Below, one piece after another: positions 49,795-58,727 of a stretch of DNA of 64,000 bases. The translations under genes were made by a program, and so were the position numbers. Position 1 is the stretch's first letter. Each line of letters opens with the position of its first letter. This DNA comes from Sphingomonas sp. M1-B02 (GTDB taxonomy: Bacteria; Pseudomonadota; Alphaproteobacteria; Sphingomonadales; Sphingomonadaceae): contig NZ_CP110679.1 of NCBI RefSeq assembly GCF_026167525.1, positions 372,001 through 436,000 on the forward strand, given 5' to 3'. The notes under the pieces were generated by a model. That model was not told the DNA's origin. It saw only the letters and a list, made by a program, of their open reading frames with translations, and ran no database searches.

Positions 49795-50975
49795 GCGTGC
49801 AACGCTTCGATTGCGTCGTGGTGGGCGGCGGACCCTCGGGCGCGACGGCTGCCACTGATCTTGCCGGGGCGGGGCGCAGCGTGCTGCTTCTTGACCGGGG
49901 CGGACGAATCAAGCCGTGCGGCGGTGCCATCCCGCCGCGGCTGATCGAGGACTTCGCGATTCCCGACGAGCTGATCGTCGGCCGCGCGGTCGCGGCGCGG
50001 ATGATCGCGCCGTCCGACAACGAAGTCGACATGCCGGTGGGCAAGGGCTTCGTCGGCATGGTCGATCGCGAGAGCTTCGACGAATGGCTGCGCGCGCGCG
50101 CCGCGCTGGCCGGTGCGGAACGCCGCACTGGCACTTTCGACCGGATCGAGCGGGACGGCGAGGAGGGCGCGATCGTGGTTTATACCGACGCGCGCGGCGG
50201 GCCCGAGCGCCGCGTCCGTGCACGGTGCGTGATCGGGGCCGACGGCGCCCGCTCGCGAGTCGCGCGCGCCACGCTCGACGGAGCCGAGACCATGCCCTGC
50301 GTCTTCGCCTATCATGAAGTGATCCGTTCGCCCGCGCCCGGCGACGCGGGCTTCGATCGCGGGCGTTGCGACGTCTTCTACCAGGCCGCGCTGTCGCCCG
50401 ATTTCTACGCCTGGATCTTCCCGCATGGCGACACCGCCAGCGTGGGCGTCGGCAGCGCCAACAAGGGGTTCGGACTGCGCGACGCGGTCGCCCGCCTGCG
50501 CGCGCGCGAAGGACTTGCGGGCTGCGAGACGATCCGCCGCGAGGGCGCGCCGATCCCGCTGCGACCCTTGCGCAAATGGGACAATGGCCGCGACGTGCTG
50601 GTCACCGGCGATGCCGCCGGCGTGGTCGCTCCGGCGTCGGGCGAGGGAATCTATTATGCGATGGTGGCTGGGCGCGAAGCCGCCGCCGCGGTCGGCGCCT
50701 TCCTGGTCTCGGGGAACCCGAAGGCGCTCGGCCAGGCCCGCCGGCGCTTCATGCGCGCCCATGGCCGCGTCTTCTGGATCCTTGGGATCATGCAATATTT
50801 CTGGTACCGAAACGATCGTCGGCGCGAACGTTTCGTGGCGATGTGCGAGGACCGGGATGTGCAGAAGCTGATCTGGCCGGCTTATATGAACAAGCGGCTC
50901 GTTTATGCCCGGCCGCTCGCTTACCTCCGCATCTTCGTGAAAGACATGCGCCATCTCATGCAGACGGCGGGCTGA
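49791..50975 (+). CDS. bchP: Geranylgeranyl diphosphate/bacteriochlorophyll reductase
   Basis: FAD-dependent reductase (394 aa) that converts the geranylgeranyl tail to phytyl. N-terminal Rossmann motif FDCVVVGGGPSGATAATDLA, substrate/FAD segment GGRIKPCGGAIPPRLIEDF, and second FAD motif VLVTGDAAGVVAPASGEGIY. The ATG overlaps the upstream stop as ATGA. Confidence 0.95.
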   Translation: MSVQRFDCVVVGGGPSGATAATDLAGAGRSVLLLDRGGRIKPCGGAIPPRLIEDFAIPDELIVGRAVAARMIAPSDNEVDMPVGKGFVGMVDRESFDEWLRARAALAGAERRTGTFDRIERDGEEGAIVVYTDARGGPERRVRARCVIGADGARSRVARATLDGAETMPCVFAYHEVIRSPAPGDAGFDRGRCDVFYQAALSPDFYAWIFPHGDTASVGVGSANKGFGLRDAVARLRAREGLAGCETIRREGAPIPLRPLRKWDNGRDVLVTGDAAGVVAPASGEGIYYAMVAGREAAAAVGAFLVSGNPKALGQARRRFMRAHGRVFWILGIMQYFWYRNDRRRERFVAMCEDRDVQKLIWPAYMNKRLVYARPLAYLRIFVKDMRHLMQTAG

Positions 50976-50981
50976 GTGGGG

Positions 50982-51464
50982 ATGGGCCGCGCCTGGCTGA
51001 TGCCGATCCTGACTGCCGCGTTCGCCGCCACCGCCGTCGCGGTGCTCGGCGCGACGATTACCGATATCGGGCCCTGGTATCGCAGTCTGGCGCAGCCCGA
51101 TTGGGCGCCGCCCGACGCCGTCTATGGCATGGCCTGGACCGCGATCTTCGCCTCCACCGCGATCGCCGGGGTGACCGGCTGGCTGGCGACACCCGACTGG
51201 CGCGAACGCGAATGGCTACTGGGCATGTTCGCGCTCAACGGCGTCCTCAACCTGTTGTGGAGCCTGCTTTTCTTCCGGCTGCACCGGCCCGATTGGGCGC
51301 TGATCGAAGTGCTGGGGCTGTGGTTATCGGTCGCCGTGCTGATCGTGATCATCTGGCGGCGCTCGATGGTCGGGGCCGTGCTGTTGATCCCCTATCTGCT
51401 GTGGGTGACCTTTGCCGGTTATCTCAACATGACCATCGTCAATCTGAACGGACCCTTTTCCTGA
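50982..51464 (+). CDS. tspO: TspO/MBR family tryptophan-rich sensory protein (second copy)
   Basis: 160 aa, five helices: DIGPWYRSLAQPDWAPPDAV, NGVLNLLWSLLFFRLHRPDW and YLLWVTFAGYLNMTIVNLNG. It begins right after bchP (a GTG at 50976 is an alternative start), so it is likely in the bchG-bchP operon. It differs clearly from the copy at 11.4-11.9 kb on the other edge of the PGC, so the pair is an old duplication or two separate acquisitions. Confidence 0.92.
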   Translation: MGRAWLMPILTAAFAATAVAVLGATITDIGPWYRSLAQPDWAPPDAVYGMAWTAIFASTAIAGVTGWLATPDWREREWLLGMFALNGVLNLLWSLLFFRLHRPDWALIEVLGLWLSVAVLIVIIWRRSMVGAVLLIPYLLWVTFAGYLNMTIVNLNGPFS

Positions 51465-51469
51465 GCGCG

Positions 51470-51724
51470 ATGCAGTGGCTGTTCGCCAGCGGGCACGCCG
51501 TCGATCTGGTGCTCGCCGTCATCGCGCTCGAGCTGCTGTGGCTGACCAGGTGGGGAGGGTGGCGTATCGCTGACGCGCTGCTGAGGCTCGCGCCCGGTGC
51601 GCTCATGCTGCTGGCGCTTCGCGCCGCACTTGCGGGAATGGACTGGCGCTGGATCGGGCTGCCGCTGCTGCTGTCTTTCCCGGTCCATCTGGCCGATCTG
51701 ACGCGCGGGGTGCGGCGGCAATGA
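51470..51724 (+). CDS. 84-residue membrane protein downstream of tspO
   Basis: MQWLFASGHAVDLVLAVIAL ... LSFPVHLADLTRGVRRQ: three hydrophobic helices (about 10-25, 44-57, 63-76) and a basic tail. It starts 6 nt after tspO and ends just before a strong terminator, so it is the last gene of the bchG operon. No named family is recognised. Confidence 0.65.
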   Translation: MQWLFASGHAVDLVLAVIALELLWLTRWGGWRIADALLRLAPGALMLLALRAALAGMDWRWIGLPLLLSFPVHLADLTRGVRRQ

Positions 51725-51725
51725 T

Positions 51726-51755
51726 CGGGCCCGGCGACGCTGGTCGCCGGGCCCG
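51726..51755. terminator. Strong bidirectional terminator hairpin
   Basis: 13-bp perfect inverted repeat CGGGCCCGGCGAC / GTCGCCGGGCCCG with a GCTG loop, between the convergent bchG-operon end and the cytochrome c gene end. There is little T-richness after it, but the stem is very stable and is shared by both strands. Confidence 0.7.
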
Positions 51756-51764
51756 TTCGGATGG

Positions 51765-52316
51765 TCAGGTATTGCCTTGCAGATACGCGATCACGTCGGC
51801 GCGCTTCTGCGGGTCGGGGAAACCGGGGAAGATCATCTTGGTCCCGGGCACTACGCGCTGCGGCTTTTCGAGATACTGGAACAGCTTTTCGGGCGTCCAG
51901 GTGATGCCGCTATTCTTGTTCGCCGCCGAATAGGCGAAGCCGGCGACCGTGCCCGCCTTGCGGCCGACGATACCGTGCAGCGACGGTCCGATCTTGTTCA
52001 CCCCGGCATCGACCGAATGGCAGGCCGCACAGGTGGCGAAATCGGCTTTACCTTTCGTCGCATCGCCGGTGTAGGCGGCGAATTTGACGCCGCTGATCGT
52101 GTCCGTGTTGTCGGCTGCGGGTGCCGGTGCGGTGGCGGCGGGCGCAGCCGCCTCGGCCGGGGCCGCCGTTTCGTTGGCGGCGGCAACCTGCGTATCGGCC
52201 TCCTGCGCGCTCTCCTGGGAACATGCCGCCAGTGCGAGCGCCGAAGCCGCCACGCACAGCGCCAGTTGGCCGAAGCGAGTTGTCGATCCCGATTGCATCA
52301 TGTCGAAGCTCTCCAT
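51765..52316 (-). CDS. Membrane-anchored cytochrome c (cytochrome c2/c552 type)
   Basis: A 183-aa monoheme c-type cytochrome. Lipobox-like LALAAC after a hydrophobic N-terminus, an Ala/Pro-rich flexible linker (about 40-75), heme site FATCAACHSVDAG, IGPSLHGIVGRKAG and axial-ligand region WTPEKLFQYLEKPQRVVPGT followed by KMIFPGF. The layout (anchor, linker, c2-like domain) matches membrane-bound cytochrome cy types, a plausible electron donor to PufC. ATG 52316 with AGGGA upstream. A perfect TGT-N12-ACA site lies 40 bp upstream. Confidence 0.88.
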   Translation of the reverse strand: MESFDMMQSGSTTRFGQLALCVAASALALAACSQESAQEADTQVAAANETAAPAEAAAPAATAPAPAADNTDTISGVKFAAYTGDATKGKADFATCAACHSVDAGVNKIGPSLHGIVGRKAGTVAGFAYSAANKNSGITWTPEKLFQYLEKPQRVVPGTKMIFPGFPDPQKRADVIAYLQGNT

Positions 52317-52355
52317 GCTGATCCCTGCCAGTACCTTGCGAGCTGGCGAAGGCAG

Positions 52356-52373
52356 TGTCCAATAATCCTTACA
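52356..52373. promoter_or_regulatory. Candidate PpsR/CrtJ operator upstream of cytochrome c
   Basis: TGTCCAATAATCCTTACA, a perfect TGT-N12-ACA, 40 bp upstream of the cytochrome c start and outside the conventional PGC. The AraC-family gene ends about 80 bp away on the same strand, so cytochrome c is the likely target. Confidence 0.6.
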
Positions 52374-52455
52374 GCCCGGAGCATCCAGCGAAATGTTCAT
52401 TCGAGGCCAAGCCGTCCCGGTCGTTCCTTTTCGCAGTCGGACTGTGCAGGCCCAG

Positions 52456-53286
52456 CTATCCCGCGGGGCCCAGCGTGGACCGCCAGCGTGCGGGCGTCGT
52501 GCCGCGGCCCGCACTGAAGACGCCGATGAAATGCCAAGCGGAGGAAAACCCGCAAAGCAGGGCGATCTCGCCGACGGGAAGGTCGGTCCGCTGCAGCAGC
52601 TGCGCGGCTCGCTCCAGGCGCATTCGCCGCGCAAAGGCGGCCGGCGTGACCCCCACCGAGCCGCGAAAGGCTCGGATAAACGCGCTAACGCCGAGCCCTG
52701 CCTCCGCCGCCAGATCCTGTAGCGACACGCACATCGCCGGGTCCGATCCGATCCGCTCGATAACGCGCGAAAGCGCGCGCGGGTGTAGCCAGCCGTCGTC
52801 GCGACGCCCGGTCGTGTGGCCATAGGTCCGGCCGAGATGGCGTGCGAGCGCGATCAGCATCGTGTCGTGGGCGATCCGATCGGGGGTCTGCCGCGGGTCC
52901 AGCGAAACGATCGCATGCGCCATCAGGGTCGATTTGGCGTCGACCTTGTCGGCCGCTTTCAGGCTCGCGCGTACCGGCTGTTCACAAGCCTCATCGAAGA
53001 ACCAGTCGTCGAAACCGATCTGGAGCCCGATCATCCCACCCTGGCAGGTCCGACCGCGACGTTCTCGGTCCGCGGGGGTGAAGGACAAGGCAATCCCGGA
53101 CGATGGCGCGCCATCCACGGCAAGCGGCACGTTCAGCAGATGCCTTGGCGCCTGCTGCGCATAGGACACATGATCGGCGATGAAGACGTCGGAAATGCGG
53201 AGCGCGCCCCCTCGAAATTCACGGGCGATCGCCGGCGTGCGTTCGGCGGCGCCTCCGCTCAATATGATTGTGGAGACCTCGTGCAT
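52456..53286 (-). CDS. AraC family transcriptional regulator
   Basis: 276 aa with a C-terminal double helix-turn-helix (about 180-270, ISLQDLAAEAGLGVSAFIRAF-like region VSLQDLAAEAGLGVSAFIRA and LPVGEIALLCGFSSAWHFIG). The N-terminal effector domain is of unknown ligand type (APRHLLNVPLAVDG). Upstream of its start lie two direct repeats ACAGTCGGCG (53376-53385, 53391-53400), possible self-binding sites. Its target is not evident. Confidence 0.85.
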   Translation of the reverse strand: MHEVSTIILSGGAAERTPAIAREFRGGALRISDVFIADHVSYAQQAPRHLLNVPLAVDGAPSSGIALSFTPADRERRGRTCQGGMIGLQIGFDDWFFDEACEQPVRASLKAADKVDAKSTLMAHAIVSLDPRQTPDRIAHDTMLIALARHLGRTYGHTTGRRDDGWLHPRALSRVIERIGSDPAMCVSLQDLAAEAGLGVSAFIRAFRGSVGVTPAAFARRMRLERAAQLLQRTDLPVGEIALLCGFSSAWHFIGVFSAGRGTTPARWRSTLGPAG

Positions 53287-53375
53287 GTCGGCACCTCCCT
53301 TTCACCCGATCGGCGACTTTCGGCGCGACGCGACTGCCGGGCGTTCGAAGATCGATGAATCTCCGCGACCTCGCA

Positions 53376-53400
53376 ACAGTCGGCGACGTGACAGTCGGCG
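53376..53400. promoter_or_regulatory. Direct repeats upstream of the AraC-family gene
   Basis: Two identical ACAGTCGGCG 10-mers spaced 15 bp centre to centre, about 90-115 bp upstream of the AraC start. AraC-type proteins commonly bind tandem direct repeats, so this is an operator candidate; no other evidence. Confidence 0.3.
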
Positions 53401-53425
53401 CCGGGCCTTGCCTAATCTCGGGGAC

Positions 53426-55537
53426 TCATTGCTCGACCTTTGATCTTCGCGTCGCACGCGCTTCGACCTCCTGCTCGCGAGCGAGCTCGATCGGGCGTGG
53501 CAGCGTGAAACAGACGGTGGTGCCCGAATTGCCGGATTCAGCCACCCATATCGAGCCTCCCATGGCCTGAACCAGGGTTCGACAGATTGCGAGGCCGACG
53601 CCGAGACCTTCGCGCAGCGAAGGCGTGAACGGAGAAAAAACGTCGTCCCCGCTGCTTGCCATGCCGGGCCCGTCATCGGTCACGCAGATCAGAACAAATG
53701 CCGAGTCGAGGAAACTCGTGGCGATCGTGATGGCGGCTTCCCGCGGGCGAGACGCGTCGCGCGCATTGCGGATGAGATTGACCAGGACCTGCTGCACCTG
53801 GACGGCGTCCGCCAGTGCCTTTGCAGGCGCACCTTCCCTGAGCGAGGAAAGATCGATCCGGGCTCCAGGGCTGGCCGCCTCGGACAAGGTCACGGCACTC
53901 TCGATTACCTCTCGCAGCGAGATCAGGTCCGCCCGGGCCTCGCGATTTCGCACCAGATCGCGCACGCGCCGGATTATCTCGCCGGCATGCAGGATTTGCC
54001 CGCGCGTCGCGTTCAAGGTCGCAATGACTTCGCGCATGTCGGGCTCTCCCTCTTGCGCCAGCCGCATCGTTCCGGCGGCGAGGAAGTTGGACGCCGCCGC
54101 CAGGGGCTGCGCCAACTCGTGCGCCAACGTCGCCGCAATGACGTTCAGGCCGTCGATCCGGGCAAGATGGCCGACTTGCTCCTGGAGCGATTCGAGCAGC
54201 TTGCGCGGGGTGATGTCCTGATCGGTGCCATGAACGCCCGCCAATTGCCCCGCCGCATCGAAATCGGGAACGGCGACGATGCGCCGGTGGCTGATGATCC
54301 CGCTCGGAAGGCGCGCCGCGAGCTCATATTCGTGCCGGCCGCGTAGCGCCTGCATTTCCTTCAGTGCGAAGCGAAAGATGTCGAGCCCGTGCTGCCCGAC
54401 GAGTTGGCCGAAGTCGCTGAGCGTGACATCGGCCGGCGACGTCGGACGCTCGTACATCGCGCAGAGATCTTCCGACCAGTGGAAGGTCTCCGTCGCAATA
54501 TCGAAGCGCCAGTCGCCCAGCCTCGCCAACCGCTGGGCGGCTCGCAGACGCGCATTCGCCGCGATGATTTCGGCTTCCCTCAGGGCTGTGCGCCTTATCA
54601 GCGCAAGCACCAGCCATGCCGCGATCGCGATCACCAGGCCGATCAGCGTGGCGCCTGCAAAATATCCCCCTGCTCGCGCCCGAGCCGGCAGGAGAACGGC
54701 CGCCTCGGACACGCCCGATGTCACGAATATCCCGTAGCGAGACAGTCTGCGATGGCTGAAATAGCGCACCAGACCATCCAGCGCGCTGGGACCGAGATAG
54801 GTCCCGTTGGGATTCCGGTCCTGCATGCGCATCACCAGGGTGCCCCGAAGGTCCTGACCGAAACTGAGCGTGTTCCCGGTGCGTCGCGCACGCGTGATCC
54901 CATCGAGACCGATGACCGAGACGAGCTCGGTTTCGCTTATCGATGCGTCCTTGAAGAAGTTGGTGAGCTCGTTCGGATGGATCTGGACGCTCACGGTTCC
55001 GCCAAAGCTCCCGTCGCGAAGGTTCACGCGACGTGTCAGGAGCAAGAGCCATCTTCCGGAAAAGCGAGAGCGAGACGGAGGATTCACGCGCAGGGCGATG
55101 CTCGGGTTTGAGCGATGCTGCTGGAAGATGGGGGTCTCGAAGACGTTTACCCTTGGAGGGGGAGACGCCTCGCTGGTGGCGATCAGATCGCCACGCGCGT
55201 TCATGATGTTGATTTCTCGCACGGCGGGAGATCTGACCGTGAAGTCGCCGAGCGGAATGATCGGGATCGGTGAGGGAGGGGCCAGCCGGTTCCGCTCCAG
55301 AAGCGCGGAATAGCGGTTGGCGACATAGGCGCTCGCGAGGTCCGCTCCTTCCAATGTGCGCGCGACATATTGCTCCAGCGCAATGGACCTGTTGATGTTG
55401 TTCCGGATCGCCGCCGAGACGGTTTCGCGCCGCTCATATTGGATCTGGATCAGCACGAGCGCCCACACAAGAGCGACAATGCATATCGCCGTGCCGATGA
55501 CCGTCGCCTTCAGCGCTAGGTTCGACCACCTTGGCAT
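53426..55537 (-). CDS. Membrane PAS sensor histidine kinase (FixL-like kinase core)
   Basis: 703 aa. N-terminal membrane helix (about 9-31), a periplasmic Cache-like sensor (about 35-285, with VREINIMNARGDLIATS and LLLLTRRVNLRDGSFGGTVS), a second helix (about 290-313), a PAS region (about 335-440, RLGDWRFDIATETFHWSEDL), a HisKA helix with the phospho-His in TLAHELAQPLAAASNFLAAG, and an HATPase domain (NLIRNARDASRPR, VTDDGPGM, GVGLAICRTLVQAMGG). The kinase core is closest to FixL/DctB types. Divergent from an OmpR-type regulator, but that regulator has its own kinase, so the partner is uncertain. Confidence 0.85.
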   Translation of the reverse strand: MPRWSNLALKATVIGTAICIVALVWALVLIQIQYERRETVSAAIRNNINRSIALEQYVARTLEGADLASAYVANRYSALLERNRLAPPSPIPIIPLGDFTVRSPAVREINIMNARGDLIATSEASPPPRVNVFETPIFQQHRSNPSIALRVNPPSRSRFSGRWLLLLTRRVNLRDGSFGGTVSVQIHPNELTNFFKDASISETELVSVIGLDGITRARRTGNTLSFGQDLRGTLVMRMQDRNPNGTYLGPSALDGLVRYFSHRRLSRYGIFVTSGVSEAAVLLPARARAGGYFAGATLIGLVIAIAAWLVLALIRRTALREAEIIAANARLRAAQRLARLGDWRFDIATETFHWSEDLCAMYERPTSPADVTLSDFGQLVGQHGLDIFRFALKEMQALRGRHEYELAARLPSGIISHRRIVAVPDFDAAGQLAGVHGTDQDITPRKLLESLQEQVGHLARIDGLNVIAATLAHELAQPLAAASNFLAAGTMRLAQEGEPDMREVIATLNATRGQILHAGEIIRRVRDLVRNREARADLISLREVIESAVTLSEAASPGARIDLSSLREGAPAKALADAVQVQQVLVNLIRNARDASRPREAAITIATSFLDSAFVLICVTDDGPGMASSGDDVFSPFTPSLREGLGVGLAICRTLVQAMGGSIWVAESGNSGTTVCFTLPRPIELAREQEVEARATRRSKVEQ

Positions 55538-55596
55538 CGAGCGAGGATCCTACGCTGATGACCCACGGCGCGCGTGAGAACAACGTACCTTAGACA

Positions 55597-55626
55597 CTTC
55601 TAATCGAAGCGTATGCTTCTAATCGA
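55597..55626. promoter_or_regulatory. Direct-repeat operator candidate between kinase and regulator genes
   Basis: Two identical 11-mers CTTCTAATCGA at 55597-55607 and 55616-55626, with a GAAGC-GTAT-GCTTC dyad between them. They sit in the roughly 290-bp divergent region (55538-55830) and fit a response-regulator box. The rest of that region shows no gene. Confidence 0.4.
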
Positions 55627-55830
55627 TGCTCATTGGAGATTAGTCGGTCCATCGACGAGATCCGCCCGGGAGTCTGTCCTGCAAACACTCTGAAAGCGCA
55701 TCGAGCAGCGGATGCGGCGATCGGGAGGACGGGCCCGCCCTTCGGCATGGTCGAGGGGGGACGGGGGAGGGCTGCGCCCACATGAAGACTCTCCTTGCAT
55801 GCCGAAGCCGTGAATCGGTATCGGCGCGCG

Positions 55831-56526
55831 ATGATCTTGCTTGTCGAGGACGATCCCGCTCTGCGCGTGCTCACGGCGCGAGCGCTGAAAGAAAACGGCT
55901 TTGAAGTGCGGCCCTGCTCGGCCGCGCCCGAAATGTGGCGGGCTATGGACGAGGGAGGCGTCGAGCTGATCCTTCTGGATATCATGCTGCCGGGAACCAG
56001 CGGCATCGATCTTTGCCGCCGCATCCGCCGTGATAGCGACGTGCCGATCATCTTCATCAGCGCCAAGGGTAGCGAGACGGATCGGGTCATCGGGCTGGAA
56101 CTGGGGGCGGACGACTATATCTCGAAACCGTTCGGCACGCGGGAATTGGTCGCCCGCGTCCGGGCCGTGCTGCGTCGTTTCGAATCCGACGGCGCCGGCA
56201 GCCCGTCGCTCGGCCTCTATCATTTCGATGGCTGGGTTGCCGATACACGAAGGCACGAGTTGCGCGCGCCCAGCGGCGCCGTGGTGGAGCTGACCGGCGC
56301 CGAGTTCGATCTGCTGACCACCTTGCTCGATCAGGCCGGCCGCGTGATCGCCCGCGAGCGGCTGATCGAATTGTCCCGCACGCGCCAGGCCGACGCCACC
56401 GATCGCAGCATCGACGTCCTGATCAGCCGATTGCGGCGCAAATTGTCGACCTCCGAGAAGCGCGCGCCGATCGTTACGGTGCGGGGGGTCGGCTATATGC
56501 TTAACGCGCCGGTCGAGCGCGAGTGA
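55831..56526 (+). CDS. OmpR/PhoB family response regulator
   Basis: About 231 aa. Receiver domain (ILLVEDDPALRVLTARALKE, phospho-Asp in LLDIMLPGTSG, conserved Lys in YISKPFGTRELVARVRAVLR) followed by a winged-helix DNA-binding domain (LTGAEFDLLTTLLDQAGRVI, ATDRSIDVLISRLRRKL, VRGVGYML). The ATG at 55831 is chosen by homology; a TTG at 55795 and a GTG at 55810 lie in frame upstream, none with a clear ribosome-binding site. The stop overlaps the kinase gene as GTGA. Confidence 0.9.
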   Translation: MILLVEDDPALRVLTARALKENGFEVRPCSAAPEMWRAMDEGGVELILLDIMLPGTSGIDLCRRIRRDSDVPIIFISAKGSETDRVIGLELGADDYISKPFGTRELVARVRAVLRRFESDGAGSPSLGLYHFDGWVADTRRHELRAPSGAVVELTGAEFDLLTTLLDQAGRVIARERLIELSRTRQADATDRSIDVLISRLRRKLSTSEKRAPIVTVRGVGYMLNAPVERE

Positions 56527-57854
56527 AGCGGCTGCGCTTCCTCCCGAACGGCATCATCGCACGGCTGTTCGCGATCTTTCTCGTCACGCTGGTCGTCGAG
56601 TTCACGATCAGCACGATCATCTACGAACAAGCGAGTGAGTTCTCGGTGCGGAACGACGAGGCGCGGCGCCTGGCCGAGCATCTCGTCATCGCGCGCAGCC
56701 TGATTGCAGAACAGCCCTATGACCAGCGCCGCGCGATGGCGGTGGAACTGACGACGGCCCGCTACTTCGTGCAGTGGAGCGCGAACCGCCCCGTATTGCC
56801 GAGCAACGGCGAGAGCCGGGATGGGATCAGGGAGCAGATCGTCGCGTGGGAGCCGACGCTGGCCCAAACGAACCTTCAGGCGCAAACCCTGCCTCACAGT
56901 GGCTCGACCATCGCGGTCGGATCGCTGCAGCTGCCGCAAGGCGATTGGCTGTTCTTCCGCACCGTCGAGCCCCTGCAGACGACCAGCGCCATCTATGGAC
57001 GCATCTTCTCGAGCGTGATGACGCTGCTGGCGCTCGTGATCTTGGGCGGGCTCTTCATTCGCCATACGTTGAAACCGGTCCGCTTGCTGACCGAGACGGT
57101 CGAGCAATTCGGCCCGGGGCTCGATCGGGCATCGACCGCCAAGGCCCCGAAGGGCTCGGGCGACGTGCAGCGCCTGATGGAGGCGTTCAACGCCATGCAG
57201 GAGCGGATCCGGCGGCTGATCGACGAACGGACGCGCGCTTTGGCCGCGGTAAGCCATGATTTGCGTACACCGCTCGCGCGGTTGCGGCTGCGCATCGAGG
57301 CAGTGAAGGATCCTGCGCTGCGCCGCGAGGTAGAGGATGATATCGAGGGCATGGAGGCGATGGTGACTTCGCTCCTCACCTTCCTCGGCGGTGACGGCGA
57401 GCCGGAATCGCCCCGCCTGATCGATCTGGCCGTACTGTGCGCGAGCATCGTCGATGATTTCAGCGATCATGGACATGAGGTGGGCTATCGGGGCCCCGCG
57501 CATCTCGAAATGCGGCTGCGCCCGATCGCGATCCGTCGCGCCGTCGTCAATCTGGTCGAAAACGCAGTCCATTATGGTTCGGATGTCGAGCTGCTGCTTA
57601 GCGCAGAGGGGGATGCCGTCCTCATTTGCGTGAGCGACGACGGGCCCGGCATCCCGGACGAGTCGATGATGCTGGTCCGCGAACCGTTCGTGAGGCTCGA
57701 TCATGCGCGGCAGCGCGACACCAGCGGCTTCGGACTTGGTCTCTCGATCGTCGAGCGCGCGGTGGCCGATGAGGGCGGCAGCCTGACGCTCGTCAACCGG
57801 ACGGAAGGGGGGCTGGCGGCCACGATCCGGTTGCCGATCGCCGCGAAAACGTAG
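56523..57854 (+). CDS. EnvZ/OmpR-type sensor histidine kinase
   Basis: 443 aa: membrane helix (about 12-34), a periplasmic sensor of about 120 residues, a second helix (about 160-180), HAMP-like linker (LKPVRLLTETVEQFGPGLDR), HisKA with AAVSHDLRTPLARLRLRIEA, and HATPase (NLVENAVHYG, VSDDGPGIPDESM, GFGLGLSIVERAV). The GTG start overlaps the response-regulator stop, so the two are a cognate pair. Signal unknown. Confidence 0.92.
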   Translation: MKRLRFLPNGIIARLFAIFLVTLVVEFTISTIIYEQASEFSVRNDEARRLAEHLVIARSLIAEQPYDQRRAMAVELTTARYFVQWSANRPVLPSNGESRDGIREQIVAWEPTLAQTNLQAQTLPHSGSTIAVGSLQLPQGDWLFFRTVEPLQTTSAIYGRIFSSVMTLLALVILGGLFIRHTLKPVRLLTETVEQFGPGLDRASTAKAPKGSGDVQRLMEAFNAMQERIRRLIDERTRALAAVSHDLRTPLARLRLRIEAVKDPALRREVEDDIEGMEAMVTSLLTFLGGDGEPESPRLIDLAVLCASIVDDFSDHGHEVGYRGPAHLEMRLRPIAIRRAVVNLVENAVHYGSDVELLLSAEGDAVLICVSDDGPGIPDESMMLVREPFVRLDHARQRDTSGFGLGLSIVERAVADEGGSLTLVNRTEGGLAATIRLPIAAKT

Positions 57855-57961
57855 CGCACCAGAAACACTTCGTTACAATCAGGCGCGGGTACGGAAAGGT
57901 CCCGCTCGCTAAATGGCTCTCGAACAGGCGCTTACCGCGCTGCAACATCGAGGGTGAATTT

Positions 57962-58663
57962 ATGTCGGGTATGAACGATGTCGTCGGCCGGGTTTTCGGC
58001 TTCGAGACCGAGGTTTTCGCGAACGAGGCGGATCTCTACGGCAAGCTCGCGCACGAGGGGCAGGCGCCCAAGGTGCTCATCATCTCCTGCTCCGACTCGC
58101 GCATCGTCCCCGAACAGATCATGCAGGCGCGTCCGGGCGAGCTGTTCGTCATCCGCAATGCGGGGAATATCGTTCCTCCCTTCGCCCAGCAGAATGGCGG
58201 CGTCACCGCGACGATCGAATATGCAGTCGCGGCCCTCGGCGTCACGGACGTCGTCATCTGCGGCCATTCGGGCTGCGGCGCGATGGGCGCCTTGACCAAT
58301 CCCGAGGGCCTCGATGCGCTGCCCAGCGTGCGGGCATGGCTCAACCACAGCCAGGCGGCAAAGGCGGTCGTCGACCATAGCTATCCCGAGCTGGACGGCC
58401 CGGCGGCGATCCGCGCGGCGAGCCTCGAAAATGTCGTTGTGCAATTGCAGCATTTGCGCACGCATCCGGCAGTCGCGAGCCGGATCGCCAAGGGTGAACT
58501 GACGCTCCATGGCTGGTTCGTCGACATTCACACCGGCGGCATCCTGGCGCTGGACGGCGAGAAGGGCCGCTTCCTGGCGGTCCAGGAAGGGGAGGCGCTG
58601 CCGGTCGCACTGTCGCCGGCGCGGCGCCTGGCCGCCGATTTCGTCAGGGTCGAGGCGGCCTGA
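57962..58663 (+). CDS. Beta-carbonic anhydrase (first copy)
   Basis: 233-aa zinc enzyme that interconverts CO2 and bicarbonate. Zinc ligands Cys43 (SCSDSRIVP, with the Asp45/Arg47 dyad), His102 and Cys105 (CGHSGCGAMGAL). No signal peptide, so cytoplasmic. It lies 64 bp upstream of a SulP transporter gene and close to a second carbonic anhydrase, which suggests inorganic-carbon handling. Confidence 0.94.
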   Translation: MSGMNDVVGRVFGFETEVFANEADLYGKLAHEGQAPKVLIISCSDSRIVPEQIMQARPGELFVIRNAGNIVPPFAQQNGGVTATIEYAVAALGVTDVVICGHSGCGAMGALTNPEGLDALPSVRAWLNHSQAAKAVVDHSYPELDGPAAIRAASLENVVVQLQHLRTHPAVASRIAKGELTLHGWFVDIHTGGILALDGEKGRFLAVQEGEALPVALSPARRLAADFVRVEAA

Positions 58664-58727
58664 GCCTCGACCACGCTGAAAAGCCTGGCCCTCGCAAGCG
58701 GGCCACCCCAATCGTGAAAGTTCTGGA

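Noticed and set aside
53287..53425. Possible small gene between AraC and the histidine kinase
   Set aside because: No frame has a ribosome-binding site or plausible composition; only short direct repeats are seen.
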